Made by a program: the position numbers and the translations under genes
Shown: piece after piece, positions 22,912 to 31,520 of the stretch
Layout: the number at the start of each line of letters is the position of its first letter
Position numbering within the stretch: the stretch's first letter is position 1
NCBI GenBank assembly: GCA_903929425.1
Contig: CAIYUO010000081.1
Location: 1-32,080 of the forward strand
Length of the DNA stretch: 32,080 nucleotides
DNA from: an uncultured Bacteroidota bacterium
GTDB lineage: Bacteria; Bacteroidota; Bacteroidia; Chitinophagales; Chitinophagaceae
Direction: 5' to 3'
The notes under the pieces: model-generated
What the model saw: the letters and a program-made list of their open reading frames with translations, nothing else
Database searches by the model: none
Told to the model about the DNA's origin: nothing

Positions 22912-23487
22912 TTAGCCTACCCAATATAGGAATACAAATATGTAAACCCACAGTATGTCTACGAAATGCCAGTAATTGGATACCAATTTGACTGGCAAGT
23001 CATTGTTTTCGTTGTTTTTAGTTGAAAATGCCTTGAAATTTATCCAAATCAAAGCAATAATACCGCCTAATACGTGTAATAGGTGTAAGCCAGTAATCAC
23101 AAACAAAAAGGAAGCTGCTGAATTACTTCTTGCCCCTGTTAATGCAATGCTATTGGCCTCTAGCATTTTGAAACCCTGAATTTGTAAAATAATAAATAAT
23201 ACCCCTAAAATAGCCGTAACGCTTAAAAAGCCTTTGTATTGGTTTATATTTTGCTCCTTTTGTTTTTTAACCGCCATTTGAACAGTAAAGCTGCTTAATA
23301 AAATAACCACCGTAGAAATAATAAATACATTCGGTAATTCAAATTCCAACCAGCTAGCTTGGCTTTTTTTAACAATATAAGCACTTGTTAAACCAGCAAA
23401 CATCATCACAATGCTTCCTAAACCTCCCCATAAATAAAATTGATGGGGATGCATTTTTTTCTTTTCCATTTGTAAATCTGTTGACAT
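22912..23487 (-). CDS. Cytochrome c oxidase subunit III-like (shorter copy)
   Basis: A 191-residue membrane protein of the same family as the next gene. It has four or five membrane segments: YLWGGLGSIVMMFAGLTSAYIV, VFIISTVVILLSSFTVQMAV, VTAILGVLFIILQIQGFKML, and SAASFLFVITGLHLLHVLGGII with the family GLHxxHV motif, then VSNYWHFVDILWVYIFVFLYW. It starts 11 bases after ctaB, so the two are translated from one message. Sequence divergence between the two subunit III genes indicates an old duplication, not a recent one. Confidence 0.9.
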   Translation of the reverse strand: MSTDLQMEKKKMHPHQFYLWGGLGSIVMMFAGLTSAYIVKKSQASWLEFELPNVFIISTVVILLSSFTVQMAVKKQKEQNINQYKGFLSVTAILGVLFIILQIQGFKMLEANSIALTGARSNSAASFLFVITGLHLLHVLGGIIALIWINFKAFSTKNNENNDLPVKLVSNYWHFVDILWVYIFVFLYWVG

Positions 23488-23498
23488 AAATTATAAAT

Positions 23499-24413
23499 TT
23501 ATAGATGTTGTATATAGATTTTATCAGCCAGTAAGGCTAAATAAACAATTGGTAAATAAATATAACTGCTAAACATAACACGACGTGCTGCAGGAACACC
23601 CATGTTTTGGTATAATCTTACACATTGCACAACAATGAAAATATTTGCCACTAAAATCACCCACATACTCCATATGCCTGATATGCCTAAGTAATAGGGT
23701 AAAAAGCCAACGGGTATCATGAGTACAGCATACATAATGGATTGTAACGCTGTAAACCTTGTTGGGCCTTCCTTAGCAGGTAATAATTTAAAACCAACTC
23801 TAGAATAGTCGTTATGTGAAACCCAAGCAATAGCCCAAAAATGAGGGAACTGCCATAAAAATTGTATAAGTAATAATGCCCATCCAGCAGCATTCGAAAA
23901 ACTATGACCATGCACAATAAATTTCGTAAAAGGACTAAACTCATTGGTAGCTGCTACCCATCCTATCAAACATGGAATAGCACCGGGAAACGCACCCACT
24001 AAAACAGCAATTGAATTTATTTTTTTAAGTGGCGTATAAATAAAGGCATATAAAAACAAACTAAACGCGGACAATAGTGCTGAAGCAATATTAAAATACA
24101 ACATTAATCCAACGCCTAATAAACCTGTAATCGTTGCAAAAATATATGCTTGTTTTTGAGTAAGTCTTCCTGCAGCAACAGGACGATTACTGGTACGTTT
24201 CATTTGCGCATCCGTATCCTTTTCAACTGATTGATTAATGGCATTCGCACTTCCTGTGACACACATACCCGCAAAAGTCAATAATAAAATACTGAACCAA
24301 TCAAAGCCTTCAATGTTCGGCGCCATTTGAAAACAAATAACACAAGTAAACACTACAGTAAAACTGAGTGTAAACTTCATTAATTGTCCGTAATCTTTTA
24401 TGGTTGCTTTCAC
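23499..24413 (-). CDS. ctaB: Protoheme IX farnesyltransferase (heme O synthase)
   Basis: A 304-residue UbiA-family membrane prenyltransferase that adds a farnesyl group to heme B to make heme O, the substrate of CtaA (encoded at 1088-2182). Seen: the first Asp-rich motif ANAINQSVEKDTDAQMKRTS then NRPVAAGRLT, the second loop HNDYSRVGFKLLP, and about nine membrane segments. The start codon is GTG at 24413 (KATIKDYGQLMKFTL is the natural N-terminus for the family). It is the first gene after the terminator at 24451-24484, so it probably heads its own transcript with the two subunit III genes and subunit IV. Confidence 0.95.
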   Translation of the reverse strand: MKATIKDYGQLMKFTLSFTVVFTCVICFQMAPNIEGFDWFSILLLTFAGMCVTGSANAINQSVEKDTDAQMKRTSNRPVAAGRLTQKQAYIFATITGLLGVGLMLYFNIASALLSAFSLFLYAFIYTPLKKINSIAVLVGAFPGAIPCLIGWVAATNEFSPFTKFIVHGHSFSNAAGWALLLIQFLWQFPHFWAIAWVSHNDYSRVGFKLLPAKEGPTRFTALQSIMYAVLMIPVGFLPYYLGISGIWSMWVILVANIFIVVQCVRLYQNMGVPAARRVMFSSYIYLPIVYLALLADKIYIQHL

Positions 24414-24450
24414 GTATTTGAATATATAATACTTCGTATTGGGAGATAAA

Positions 24451-24484
24451 ATAATTATGCCCTGTTGAATCAGGGCATAATTAT
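24451..24484 (-). terminator. Strong hairpin between coxA and ctaB
   Basis: A perfect 14-base stem (ATAATTATGCCCTG with CAGGGCATAATTAT) and a six-base loop, starting seven bases past the coxA stop on the minus strand. It divides the respiratory cluster; it could also stabilise the 3' end of the coxA message. Confidence 0.85.
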
Positions 24485-24490
24485 AAAATG

Positions 24491-26293
24491 TTAGTGGCTA
24501 GACTCATGCTCGCCCACAGGAACGTCTTGTGGGATAAAGTCAACACCATCCTTACCGTAATCATAAGGCCAACGGTGTACTTCAGGAATTTCACCAGGCC
24601 AGTTACCGTGACCAGGATTAATTGGAGTAGTCCACTCTAAAGTATTTGATTTCCAAGGATTCGGATCAGTTACTTTACGACCTTTGAATATTGAATAGAA
24701 GAAATTAATTAAAAATAAAATTTGAGTAGCAAATACAATCATCGCAACGGTGCTGATGAAACGATTTAAGTCAGCAAATTGCTTAAAGCTTTCCCAAATA
24801 CTGAAATCAAAATAACGACGTGGCATACCTGCTAAACCTTGGTAGTGCATTGGCCAGAAAATTAAGTACGCTCCAGCCATGGTAACCCAAAAGTGAATAT
24901 AACCTAATGAGTTATTTAAATGACGGCCATACATTTTAGGAAACCAATGATACACACCTGCAAACATACCAAACATACTTGCCACACCCATTACAATATG
25001 GAAATGCGCAATTACAAAATACGAATCGTGTAAGTGAATATCCAATGCGGCATTACCTAACCAAATACCTGTTAAACCACCTGAAATAAATAAGCTCACA
25101 AAACCAATGGCGAATAACATACCAGGTGTGAAACGTATATTACCTCTCCATAAAGTAGTTAACCAGTTAAATACTTTAATAGCTGAAGGAACGGCGATTA
25201 ATAAAGTTAATAATACGAACACTGATCCTAGGAAAGGATTCAATCCCGTTACAAACATGTGGTGCGCCCATACTAGGAAGGCCAATACTGCAATAGCAAA
25301 TAATGAACCTAACATCGCCATGTAACCGAAAATTGGCTTACGAGAATTCACAGACATAATTTCAGACACCATACCCATTGCTGGTAATAATATAATGTAT
25401 ACCTCAGGGTGACCTAAGAACCAGAATAAGTGTTGGAATAAAATGGCACTACCACCTTCATTTGATAATGCACCTACGCCATTAACATAAATATCAGATA
25501 GGTAGAATGAAGTGCCAAAGTTTCTATCAAAAATTAATAAGATTAAACCAGAAAGTAAAACCGGGAATGATAATACACCTAACACAGCTGTAAAGAACAA
25601 TGCCCAAATGGTTAACGGTAAACGCGTCATGCTCATACCTTTTGTACGCATGTTCAAAATAGTAGCAATGTAGTTCAAACCTCCAAGTAAAGAAGATACA
25701 ACGAATAAAGCCATGGCAATAATCCATAAGTCCATACCAGATTTAGAACCCGGTGATGCATCATGTAATGCAGACAATGGAGGATAAGCCGTCCAACCAC
25801 CACTAAATGGTCCTGTTTCAACAAACATGCTTGATAACATTACAATACTTGCAGTAAAAAAGAACCAGTAAGAAAGCATATTCATAAATGGAGACGCCAT
25901 ATCACGTGCACCAATTTGTAATGGAATTAAAAAGTTGGCAAAAGTACCAGACAATCCCGCAGTTAATACAAAGAATACTAAAACCGTACCGTGTGTTGTT
26001 ACTAATGCATAGTATGCTTCCGGTGTGATTTGACCACCCTTCGCCCATTTACCCAAGATAGATTCTAACCAAGGGAAACTTGCTTCAGGATAACCTAATT
26101 GTAAACGGAAAAGCACACTCATTAAACCACCTAGTACCGCCCAAACCATACCCGTGATCAAAAATTGCTTCGCGATCATTTTATGGTCTTGACTAAATAC
26201 ATATTTAGTTAAGAATGTATCATGATGTTCGTGATGACCATGATCATCATGTCCATGAGATTCGTGTGTGTGTAATGCTGCTTCGTGACTCAT
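24491..26293 (-). CDS. ctaD: Cytochrome c oxidase subunit I (A1-type heme-copper oxidase)
   Basis: The 600-residue catalytic subunit, with about twelve membrane segments, that reduces oxygen to water and pumps protons. Seen: TTHGTVLVFFVLTAGLSGTF with a low-spin heme ligand region; the binuclear-centre motif FWFLGHPEVYIILLPAMGMV, whose Glu marks the A1 type with a D-channel and whose His-Tyr pair is the cross-linked CuB ligand; VWAHHMFVTGLNP with the CuB histidine pair; and HLHDSYFVIAHFHIVMGVAS with heme ligands. The cytoplasmic N-terminus is extremely histidine-rich (about a dozen His within residues 3-25: SHEAALHTHESHGHDDHGHH). The C-terminus ends GEHESSH. It follows coxB by 60 bases and precedes a strong terminator. 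Confidence 0.97.
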   Translation of the reverse strand: MSHEAALHTHESHGHDDHGHHEHHDTFLTKYVFSQDHKMIAKQFLITGMVWAVLGGLMSVLFRLQLGYPEASFPWLESILGKWAKGGQITPEAYYALVTTHGTVLVFFVLTAGLSGTFANFLIPLQIGARDMASPFMNMLSYWFFFTASIVMLSSMFVETGPFSGGWTAYPPLSALHDASPGSKSGMDLWIIAMALFVVSSLLGGLNYIATILNMRTKGMSMTRLPLTIWALFFTAVLGVLSFPVLLSGLILLIFDRNFGTSFYLSDIYVNGVGALSNEGGSAILFQHLFWFLGHPEVYIILLPAMGMVSEIMSVNSRKPIFGYMAMLGSLFAIAVLAFLVWAHHMFVTGLNPFLGSVFVLLTLLIAVPSAIKVFNWLTTLWRGNIRFTPGMLFAIGFVSLFISGGLTGIWLGNAALDIHLHDSYFVIAHFHIVMGVASMFGMFAGVYHWFPKMYGRHLNNSLGYIHFWVTMAGAYLIFWPMHYQGLAGMPRRYFDFSIWESFKQFADLNRFISTVAMIVFATQILFLINFFYSIFKGRKVTDPNPWKSNTLEWTTPINPGHGNWPGEIPEVHRWPYDYGKDGVDFIPQDVPVGEHESSH

Positions 26294-26353
26294 ACCTTTT
26301 ATTTAAATAAGTTTTTTCTTTTATTATGCTATTGCGCTCTTTATAAAATCAAA

Positions 26354-27448
26354 TTACATTTTTGCAGTGGCTACTTTTGCTGTGCTATCCGCAGGTACTT
26401 TTGCTGCTTCAGCTGCTTTTACTTTACCCCCTGCATCAGCAGCTTTCGCTGCTTCTTCTGGATCCTTTTCAGGGAAAGCAGTATAATATTGCGCTTTTTG
26501 CTTAGCCATCCACAAATCATATTCCTCTTGTTCAACAACCTCAATAATACCTTTCATTGAGTAGTGACCGTTACCACACATTTGATCACAAGAAATTTCA
26601 TAAGTGTAATTAGGATTACCTGTTTTTTCACGCATTTCTTTAGTAGTGAACTTTGGCGTAAACCACATAGTTGTTGGAATACCCGGAACTGCGTCCATTT
26701 TTAAACGGAAAGCAGTTAAACCTACGTCATGAATAACGTCTCTTGAACCAATAATTAATTTAACAGGTTGACCTTTTACTACATACATAGTTTGCTCTGT
26801 TAAAATATCGTCTTGTGCATATTTATCATCCCAGATAATGCCTACTGAGTTAGTAGCTGGGTCAATATTTTTATAATATTTTTTTCCAAACACTGCATCC
26901 TTACCTGGGTAACGGAAAATCCATCCAAATTGCTTTCCAGTTACTTCAACTACCATTGCATTTTTTGGAGCATCTCCTGTAAAGTAAAACCAGTTGCGTA
27001 AACCAAAAATAACCAACACGGTTAAAGTGATGGCAGGAATAGCTGTCCAAATTAATTCCAATTTAGTGCTGTGTGCAAAAAAGAAAACTTTTCTGTTTTC
27101 ATCTTCTTGGTATTTGTAAGAAAACCAAAATAAAATTACTTGCGTTGCAACAAATACAATGCCTGTTACTGCTAAAGTAATCCAAAACATTTCGTCCCAC
27201 TTGTCTCCCTGTACACTCGCAGCTTCGTATGCTAATAAAGTTTTACCAAAATATAATTCATTACAAACATAAATACCCACAAAACCTAAAACCAAAAAAA
27301 CGATCATTAAAAATCCGTTGATTTTGTTGTTTTGTTTACGGCTGTTTTCTTCTCCTTTAAGGATAGAAACATATTCACTCGCTTTGGCAATTTGGAAAAT
27401 GACCACAAAAATTAGCGCGATAATTGCAATAGATAAATATAAATTCAT
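26354..27448 (-). CDS. ctaC: Cytochrome c oxidase subunit II with CuA centre
   Basis: A 364-residue subunit that accepts electrons from cytochrome c. The CuA ligands are visible: His in SRDVIHDVGLTAFRLKMDAV, then SCDQMCGNGHYSMKG, giving Cys-x3-Cys-x3-His-x2-Met. The position between the cysteines that is usually Glu (CSELC) is Gln here, as I believe is common in Bacteroidota. The N-terminus has about four hydrophobic segments, two more than the standard hairpin; the mature cupredoxin domain starts near residue 160. The C-terminal 40 residues are Ala/Lys/Asp-rich, and no heme c domain is present, so this is an aa3-type enzyme and not caa3. It lies 49 bases after actF and 60 before ctaD. Confidence 0.95.
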   Translation of the reverse strand: MNLYLSIAIIALIFVVIFQIAKASEYVSILKGEENSRKQNNKINGFLMIVFLVLGFVGIYVCNELYFGKTLLAYEAASVQGDKWDEMFWITLAVTGIVFVATQVILFWFSYKYQEDENRKVFFFAHSTKLELIWTAIPAITLTVLVIFGLRNWFYFTGDAPKNAMVVEVTGKQFGWIFRYPGKDAVFGKKYYKNIDPATNSVGIIWDDKYAQDDILTEQTMYVVKGQPVKLIIGSRDVIHDVGLTAFRLKMDAVPGIPTTMWFTPKFTTKEMREKTGNPNYTYEISCDQMCGNGHYSMKGIIEVVEQEEYDLWMAKQKAQYYTAFPEKDPEEAAKAADAGGKVKAAEAAKVPADSTAKVATAKM

Positions 27449-27497
27449 AATTCGTTAATTCGTTATTACTAAATCAAAAATTGTTCTTGTTCGTTTA

Positions 27498-28727
27498 TTA
27501 TACTTGGTGAATGATACTCTCTTTTAAGAAAGGATGATACTTAGGCACCAAAGGTTTGCTAGCTAATGAACGAGCCACCATTAATATTAACACACCTACA
27601 AAGAAGCCTAAAATACCAAAGTCTAACCAACCTAAAGTAACATGCTCTTTCATTAAGCTACCCATTACCATTTGATAAAAATCAATCCAGTGACCAAATA
27701 AAATCAGGATTGCCATGAAAGCTACTAAAGTGAAATTTCTTTTCGCTGAACGCTTCATTAAAATAATTAATGGTGCTAAAAAGTTAATCACTAAGTTCAA
27801 AAAGAAAATAGGTTTATAAGGACCTTGAACACGATGCTTAAAGTAAACAGTTTCCTCAGGAATATTTGCGTACCAGATAAGCATGTATTGAGAGAACCAT
27901 AAGTAAGTCCAGAAGATAGAGAACGCAAACATGAATTTTGCAATGTCATGTAAGTGCTCAGCATTTGTTAATTCTAAATAGCCTTTGTTTTTTACATAAA
28001 TCACCCAAAGTGCAATCAATGCCATACCCGCTACAAATGAGCTAGCGAAAGTATACCAGCTATACATAGTTGAATACCAATGAGCGTCAATGCTCATTAA
28101 CCATAACCAAGGAATAGTAGAAGCTACTGTTAAGCCAAACCATACTAAGAAAAATCCAGAGCGAGTCATGCTACGAATGTTGAAACTTTTTGCTGTTTCA
28201 GCGTCCATTGGATTTTCGTCAGCTTCGCGAGAAATTTGACGCATTCTGTATCCAAAATAAGACCATAAAGCAATAGCCAAAGTAGTCCATATAATAAAGA
28301 AGGTAGGATTCAAGAAACCAACCTTACCTTTTAAGATAGGATCCTTTGCAACCGCTTCTGCATCCAACCAATGGTAAATATGATGTTTTTCACCTAACAC
28401 TACGTATAATAATACTAATAAAGTAATGCTACCAAATACGGGTACTAAAGTTGAAATGGCTTCCGCAATTCTTCTAAAAGATTGCATCCATGCAGCTTGT
28501 GCCATGGTGCTAAAACATAAAAAGAACATAGCAGCATTGGTCACTAAAGTCCAAAAAATAGTGTTGTACATTAAGGTACCCCAAAAATGAACTTGCTCAT
28601 GTTCGTCCTTGCTAAAACCTTGGGTAAACATACCCAATAACAAAGCCACACCACCAATGCCGATTAAAGCATAGGCCCATGTTTTTAATTTACCAGGAAT
28701 TTCAAATTGTTCTTTAATAGATGCCAT
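27498..28727 (-). CDS. actF: Alternative complex III subunit ActF (quinol:cytochrome c oxidoreductase)
   Basis: A 409-residue membrane protein with about ten membrane segments, the quinone-binding subunit related to ActC within alternative complex III. Seen: WAYALIGIGGVALLLGMFTQ near the N-terminus, FWGTLMYNTIFWTLVTNAAM, EKHHIYHWLDAEAVAKDPIL, SMTRSGFFLVWFGLTV, FMFAFSIFWTYLWFSQYMLI, then WYANIPEETVYFKHR and FGHWIDFYQMVM. Complex III of this type replaces cytochrome bc1, taking electrons from menaquinol to cytochrome c or directly to the oxidase. It starts 20 bases after actE. Confidence 0.92.
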   Translation of the reverse strand: MASIKEQFEIPGKLKTWAYALIGIGGVALLLGMFTQGFSKDEHEQVHFWGTLMYNTIFWTLVTNAAMFFLCFSTMAQAAWMQSFRRIAEAISTLVPVFGSITLLVLLYVVLGEKHHIYHWLDAEAVAKDPILKGKVGFLNPTFFIIWTTLAIALWSYFGYRMRQISREADENPMDAETAKSFNIRSMTRSGFFLVWFGLTVASTIPWLWLMSIDAHWYSTMYSWYTFASSFVAGMALIALWVIYVKNKGYLELTNAEHLHDIAKFMFAFSIFWTYLWFSQYMLIWYANIPEETVYFKHRVQGPYKPIFFLNLVINFLAPLIILMKRSAKRNFTLVAFMAILILFGHWIDFYQMVMGSLMKEHVTLGWLDFGILGFFVGVLILMVARSLASKPLVPKYHPFLKESIIHQV

Positions 28728-28747
28728 CTTTTCTCTTTTAAAAATTT

Positions 28748-29347
28748 TTATTTAGAAGCTTTTGCAGCTGCTTGTTTGTCTTTAATATATCTAATAACCA
28801 TCCAACGTTGGTGTCTACTTAATTGAGAAGCATAAGAACCCATCAAGTTTTTACCATATTGAACTGAATAAAACATTTGTCCAGCAGGCATGCTTTCATA
28901 TTTTATATCACCTACTAAAGTTGCAGGCTTTGCAGGATAAGGACCATTACCGTCTTTATACAAAGGACCGTTACCATCTAATTTAGCACCGTGACAAATA
29001 CCACAGTTAATTAAGTACAAGCGTTCTGCTTCAGCAGTTTCTTTAGCTGACATAGAATCAATTGGATTCACAATTGCTTTTGATGCAGTGTAATTAGTCG
29101 TATCACCAGCAACGTCTTTTGCAATTGGAAAAGGCATGTCATGACCACGAGCAATCGTACCTGCAACAGGCATATTGTTATAGTTGATTCCTTTTGCAGT
29201 TAGATTACTATGATCGGCATAAGATTCATACGCACGGCTATAAGCCATATCTGGCATATAAATAGAACCTGGCTTACGCTTCACATCGCTACAACTAGTC
29301 AATACAACGACTGTTAGTGCTAATGTTATTGCTAAAAATTTATTCAT
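28748..29347 (-). CDS. actE: Alternative complex III monoheme cytochrome c subunit ActE
   Basis: A 199-residue cytochrome c with a lipoprotein signal (lipobox cysteine C19 in VVLTSCSD), so it is anchored in the membrane and faces the periplasm. The heme-binding motif is CGICH (C115, C118, H119). A methionine in the later part (for example the ESMPAGQMF or NLMGSY segments) would be the sixth ligand. The ordering MPDMAYSRAYESYAD after the signal fits the ActE family. It passes electrons from the Act complex to soluble cytochrome c or to subunit II, encoded two genes downstream. It lies 69 bases after actD. Confidence 0.92.
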   Translation of the reverse strand: MNKFLAITLALTVVVLTSCSDVKRKPGSIYMPDMAYSRAYESYADHSNLTAKGINYNNMPVAGTIARGHDMPFPIAKDVAGDTTNYTASKAIVNPIDSMSAKETAEAERLYLINCGICHGAKLDGNGPLYKDGNGPYPAKPATLVGDIKYESMPAGQMFYSVQYGKNLMGSYASQLSRHQRWMVIRYIKDKQAAAKASK

Positions 29348-29416
29348 CTTGTTATTCTTAATTCATTTATGTTTTTTGATCCTTATTACAACTTGTTTTT
29401 AAAATTGTAATTGAGA

Positions 29417-30001
29417 TTAATGTGCTACTTGCTTATATAAGTTTTCATTATCATTATCATAAGTACCAAACCACCAATCTTCTTCAGCAACTTGAATGTC
29501 TGTTTCAACAGCACCATTACTAGCTAATAAAGCTTTTAAATCTTCAGCGTTTGTTTTTTCAGTACACTCAATAACCATTACAAATAAATCGTCAGTTGCT
29601 CTTTTATGGAAGTGATGTTTTTTAACACCAGGTGCCATTTGACATAACCACATAAAAGTCATTACCATACCCACAGCAGCAAACAACACCGTTAACTCAA
29701 AAATAATTGGGATCCATGCTGGTAATGCAAAGTGTGGTTTACCACCAATATTCAAAGGCCAGTCCTTTGTGAAAATCCAACTAATTGCACTAATGGCAGT
29801 AGTTGTACCAGTGATACCATAAATAAAGCCGGCTGTGTGTAAGCTTGTTTCACGCATACCCAAAGCGTGGTCTAAACCATGCACCGGGAAGGGTGTATAA
29901 ACGTCTTTGATTTTATAACCAGCAGTACGCACTTGCTTAACTGCAGGAAACAATACTTTTTCATCATCAAAACAACCAACTACAAATTTTTTTTGTGCCA
30001 T
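29417..30001 (-). CDS. actD: Alternative complex III subunit ActD (DUF3341)
   Basis: A 194-residue protein with the DUF3341 layout: a cytoplasmic N-terminal ferredoxin-like part (KKFVVGCFDDEKVLFPAVKQ, then VRTAGYKIKDVYTPFPVHGL with the family DVYTPFPVHGLD motif), two membrane segments (TAGFIYGITGTTTAISAISW and PIIFELTVLFAAVGMVMTFM), and a C-terminal part with DDLFVMVIE. ActD anchors the complex in the membrane. It overlaps nothing and sits 22 bases after actC. Confidence 0.92.
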   Translation of the reverse strand: MAQKKFVVGCFDDEKVLFPAVKQVRTAGYKIKDVYTPFPVHGLDHALGMRETSLHTAGFIYGITGTTTAISAISWIFTKDWPLNIGGKPHFALPAWIPIIFELTVLFAAVGMVMTFMWLCQMAPGVKKHHFHKRATDDLFVMVIECTEKTNAEDLKALLASNGAVETDIQVAEEDWWFGTYDNDNENLYKQVAH

Positions 30002-30023
30002 AGTATATTTCTTAAACTAATAA

Positions 30024-31466
30024 TTAATGGTGCGCGTTATCGTGAACAAATGAATCAAGCGGTTGCGCTTCAATTTCGTCAAATGCTGGTTTGTATGATT
30101 CACCACTTCTTTTTAATACATACTTAATTTCCGCTACCGCAATTACTGGGAAGTATTTAGCGAATAGGAAAAAGCAGGTAAAGAATAAACCAAACGTTCC
30201 AGCGTAAAAACCAATCTCCCAAATACTAGGGCTGTAGTAAACAGACCAGCTAGAAGGTAAGTAATCACGATATAATGACGTAACAATAATTACGAAACGC
30301 TCAAACCACATACCAATGTTTACGATGATACTCATGAAGAAAGTAACAAATACATTTCTTCTCATTTTCTTAGACCAGAAAATTTGAGGAGACAATACGT
30401 TACAAGCCATCATACCCCAATAGCTCCAACCATAAGGGCTAAATAAATAAGCACGGCTATACCAGAAAGTATATCCTTCATATTTATTTTGAGAGTACCA
30501 ACCCATGAACAATTCAGTTAAGTAAGCGATACCTACGATACTACCTGTAAGTACAATTACTTTATTCATTAAATCGATGTGACCAATAGTGATATAATCC
30601 GTCAAACCGAAAACTTTTCTTACAATTAATAACAAGGTTTGCACCATTGCAAAACCAGAGAAAATCGCACCTGCTACGAAGTAAGGAGGGAAGATAGTTG
30701 TATGCCATCCTGGAATTACTGAAGTAGCAAAGTCAAAAGATACAATCGTGTGTACCGATAATACCAACGGAGTTGATAAACCCGCTAATACTAATGATAA
30801 ACTTTCATGACGTTGCCAGTGCTTAGTAGAACCTGTCCATCCGAAAGAAGCGATACCATATAATTTTTTTCTTAAAGCTGTTTTTGCTCTATCACGAACG
30901 GTTGCAAAGTCAGGTAATAAACCAGAGTACCAGAATAATAAGGAAACCGTAAAGTAAGTAGAGATTGCAAATACGTCCCATAACAATGGTGAGTTAAAGT
31001 TCACCCATAATGGACCACGAGAGTTAGGGTAAGGCATTACAAAGAAAGCCATCCATACACGACCCATGTGGAAAATCGGGAATTGACCCGCACACATAAC
31101 GGCAAAAATAGTCATCGCCTCTGCAGCACGGTTAACACCTGTTCTCCATCCTTGACGGAACAATAATAATACAGCCGAAATCAAGGTACCTGCGTGACCG
31201 ATACCAACCCACCATACGAAGTTGGTGATATCCCAACCCCATCCAATGGTTTTATTCAAGTTCCACTGACCAATACCGTAAGTCACCTCACGATAAACAC
31301 TGTAAGCACCAAAACTTAGTAAGCTAACAGCAATGAAAAAACCAATATACCATAAACGAGATGGCTTGGCTTCAATTGGTCGCACGATGTCTTCAGTTAC
31401 TTGAGCATAGGTTTTGTCACCGTATACTAAGGGTTCGCGCAGTTGTGATTCGTACTTTAAATGCAT
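30024..31466 (-). CDS. actC: Alternative complex III NrfD-like membrane subunit ActC
   Basis: A 480-residue polytopic membrane protein of the NrfD/polysulfide-reductase family, with about ten membrane segments. It holds the menaquinol site of alternative complex III and passes electrons to the Fe-S subunit ActB. Seen: the start HLKYESQLREPLVYGDKTYA then QVTEDIVRPIEAKPSRLWYI, GHAGTLISAVLLLFRQGWRT, NRAAEAMTIFAVMCAGQFPI, HMGRVW, HESLSLVLAGLSTPLVLSVH, then SGFAMVQTLLLIVRKVFG, and SYWGMMACNVLSPQIFW near the C-terminus, typical of ActC. It is 54 bases downstream of actB. Confidence 0.95.
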   Translation of the reverse strand: MHLKYESQLREPLVYGDKTYAQVTEDIVRPIEAKPSRLWYIGFFIAVSLLSFGAYSVYREVTYGIGQWNLNKTIGWGWDITNFVWWVGIGHAGTLISAVLLLFRQGWRTGVNRAAEAMTIFAVMCAGQFPIFHMGRVWMAFFVMPYPNSRGPLWVNFNSPLLWDVFAISTYFTVSLLFWYSGLLPDFATVRDRAKTALRKKLYGIASFGWTGSTKHWQRHESLSLVLAGLSTPLVLSVHTIVSFDFATSVIPGWHTTIFPPYFVAGAIFSGFAMVQTLLLIVRKVFGLTDYITIGHIDLMNKVIVLTGSIVGIAYLTELFMGWYSQNKYEGYTFWYSRAYLFSPYGWSYWGMMACNVLSPQIFWSKKMRRNVFVTFFMSIIVNIGMWFERFVIIVTSLYRDYLPSSWSVYYSPSIWEIGFYAGTFGLFFTCFFLFAKYFPVIAVAEIKYVLKRSGESYKPAFDEIEAQPLDSFVHDNAHH

Positions 31467-31520
31467 CTTATTCGATTTCTAATTATTTATTACTATCAAC
31501 TTTTTTATAACTCTTTTACT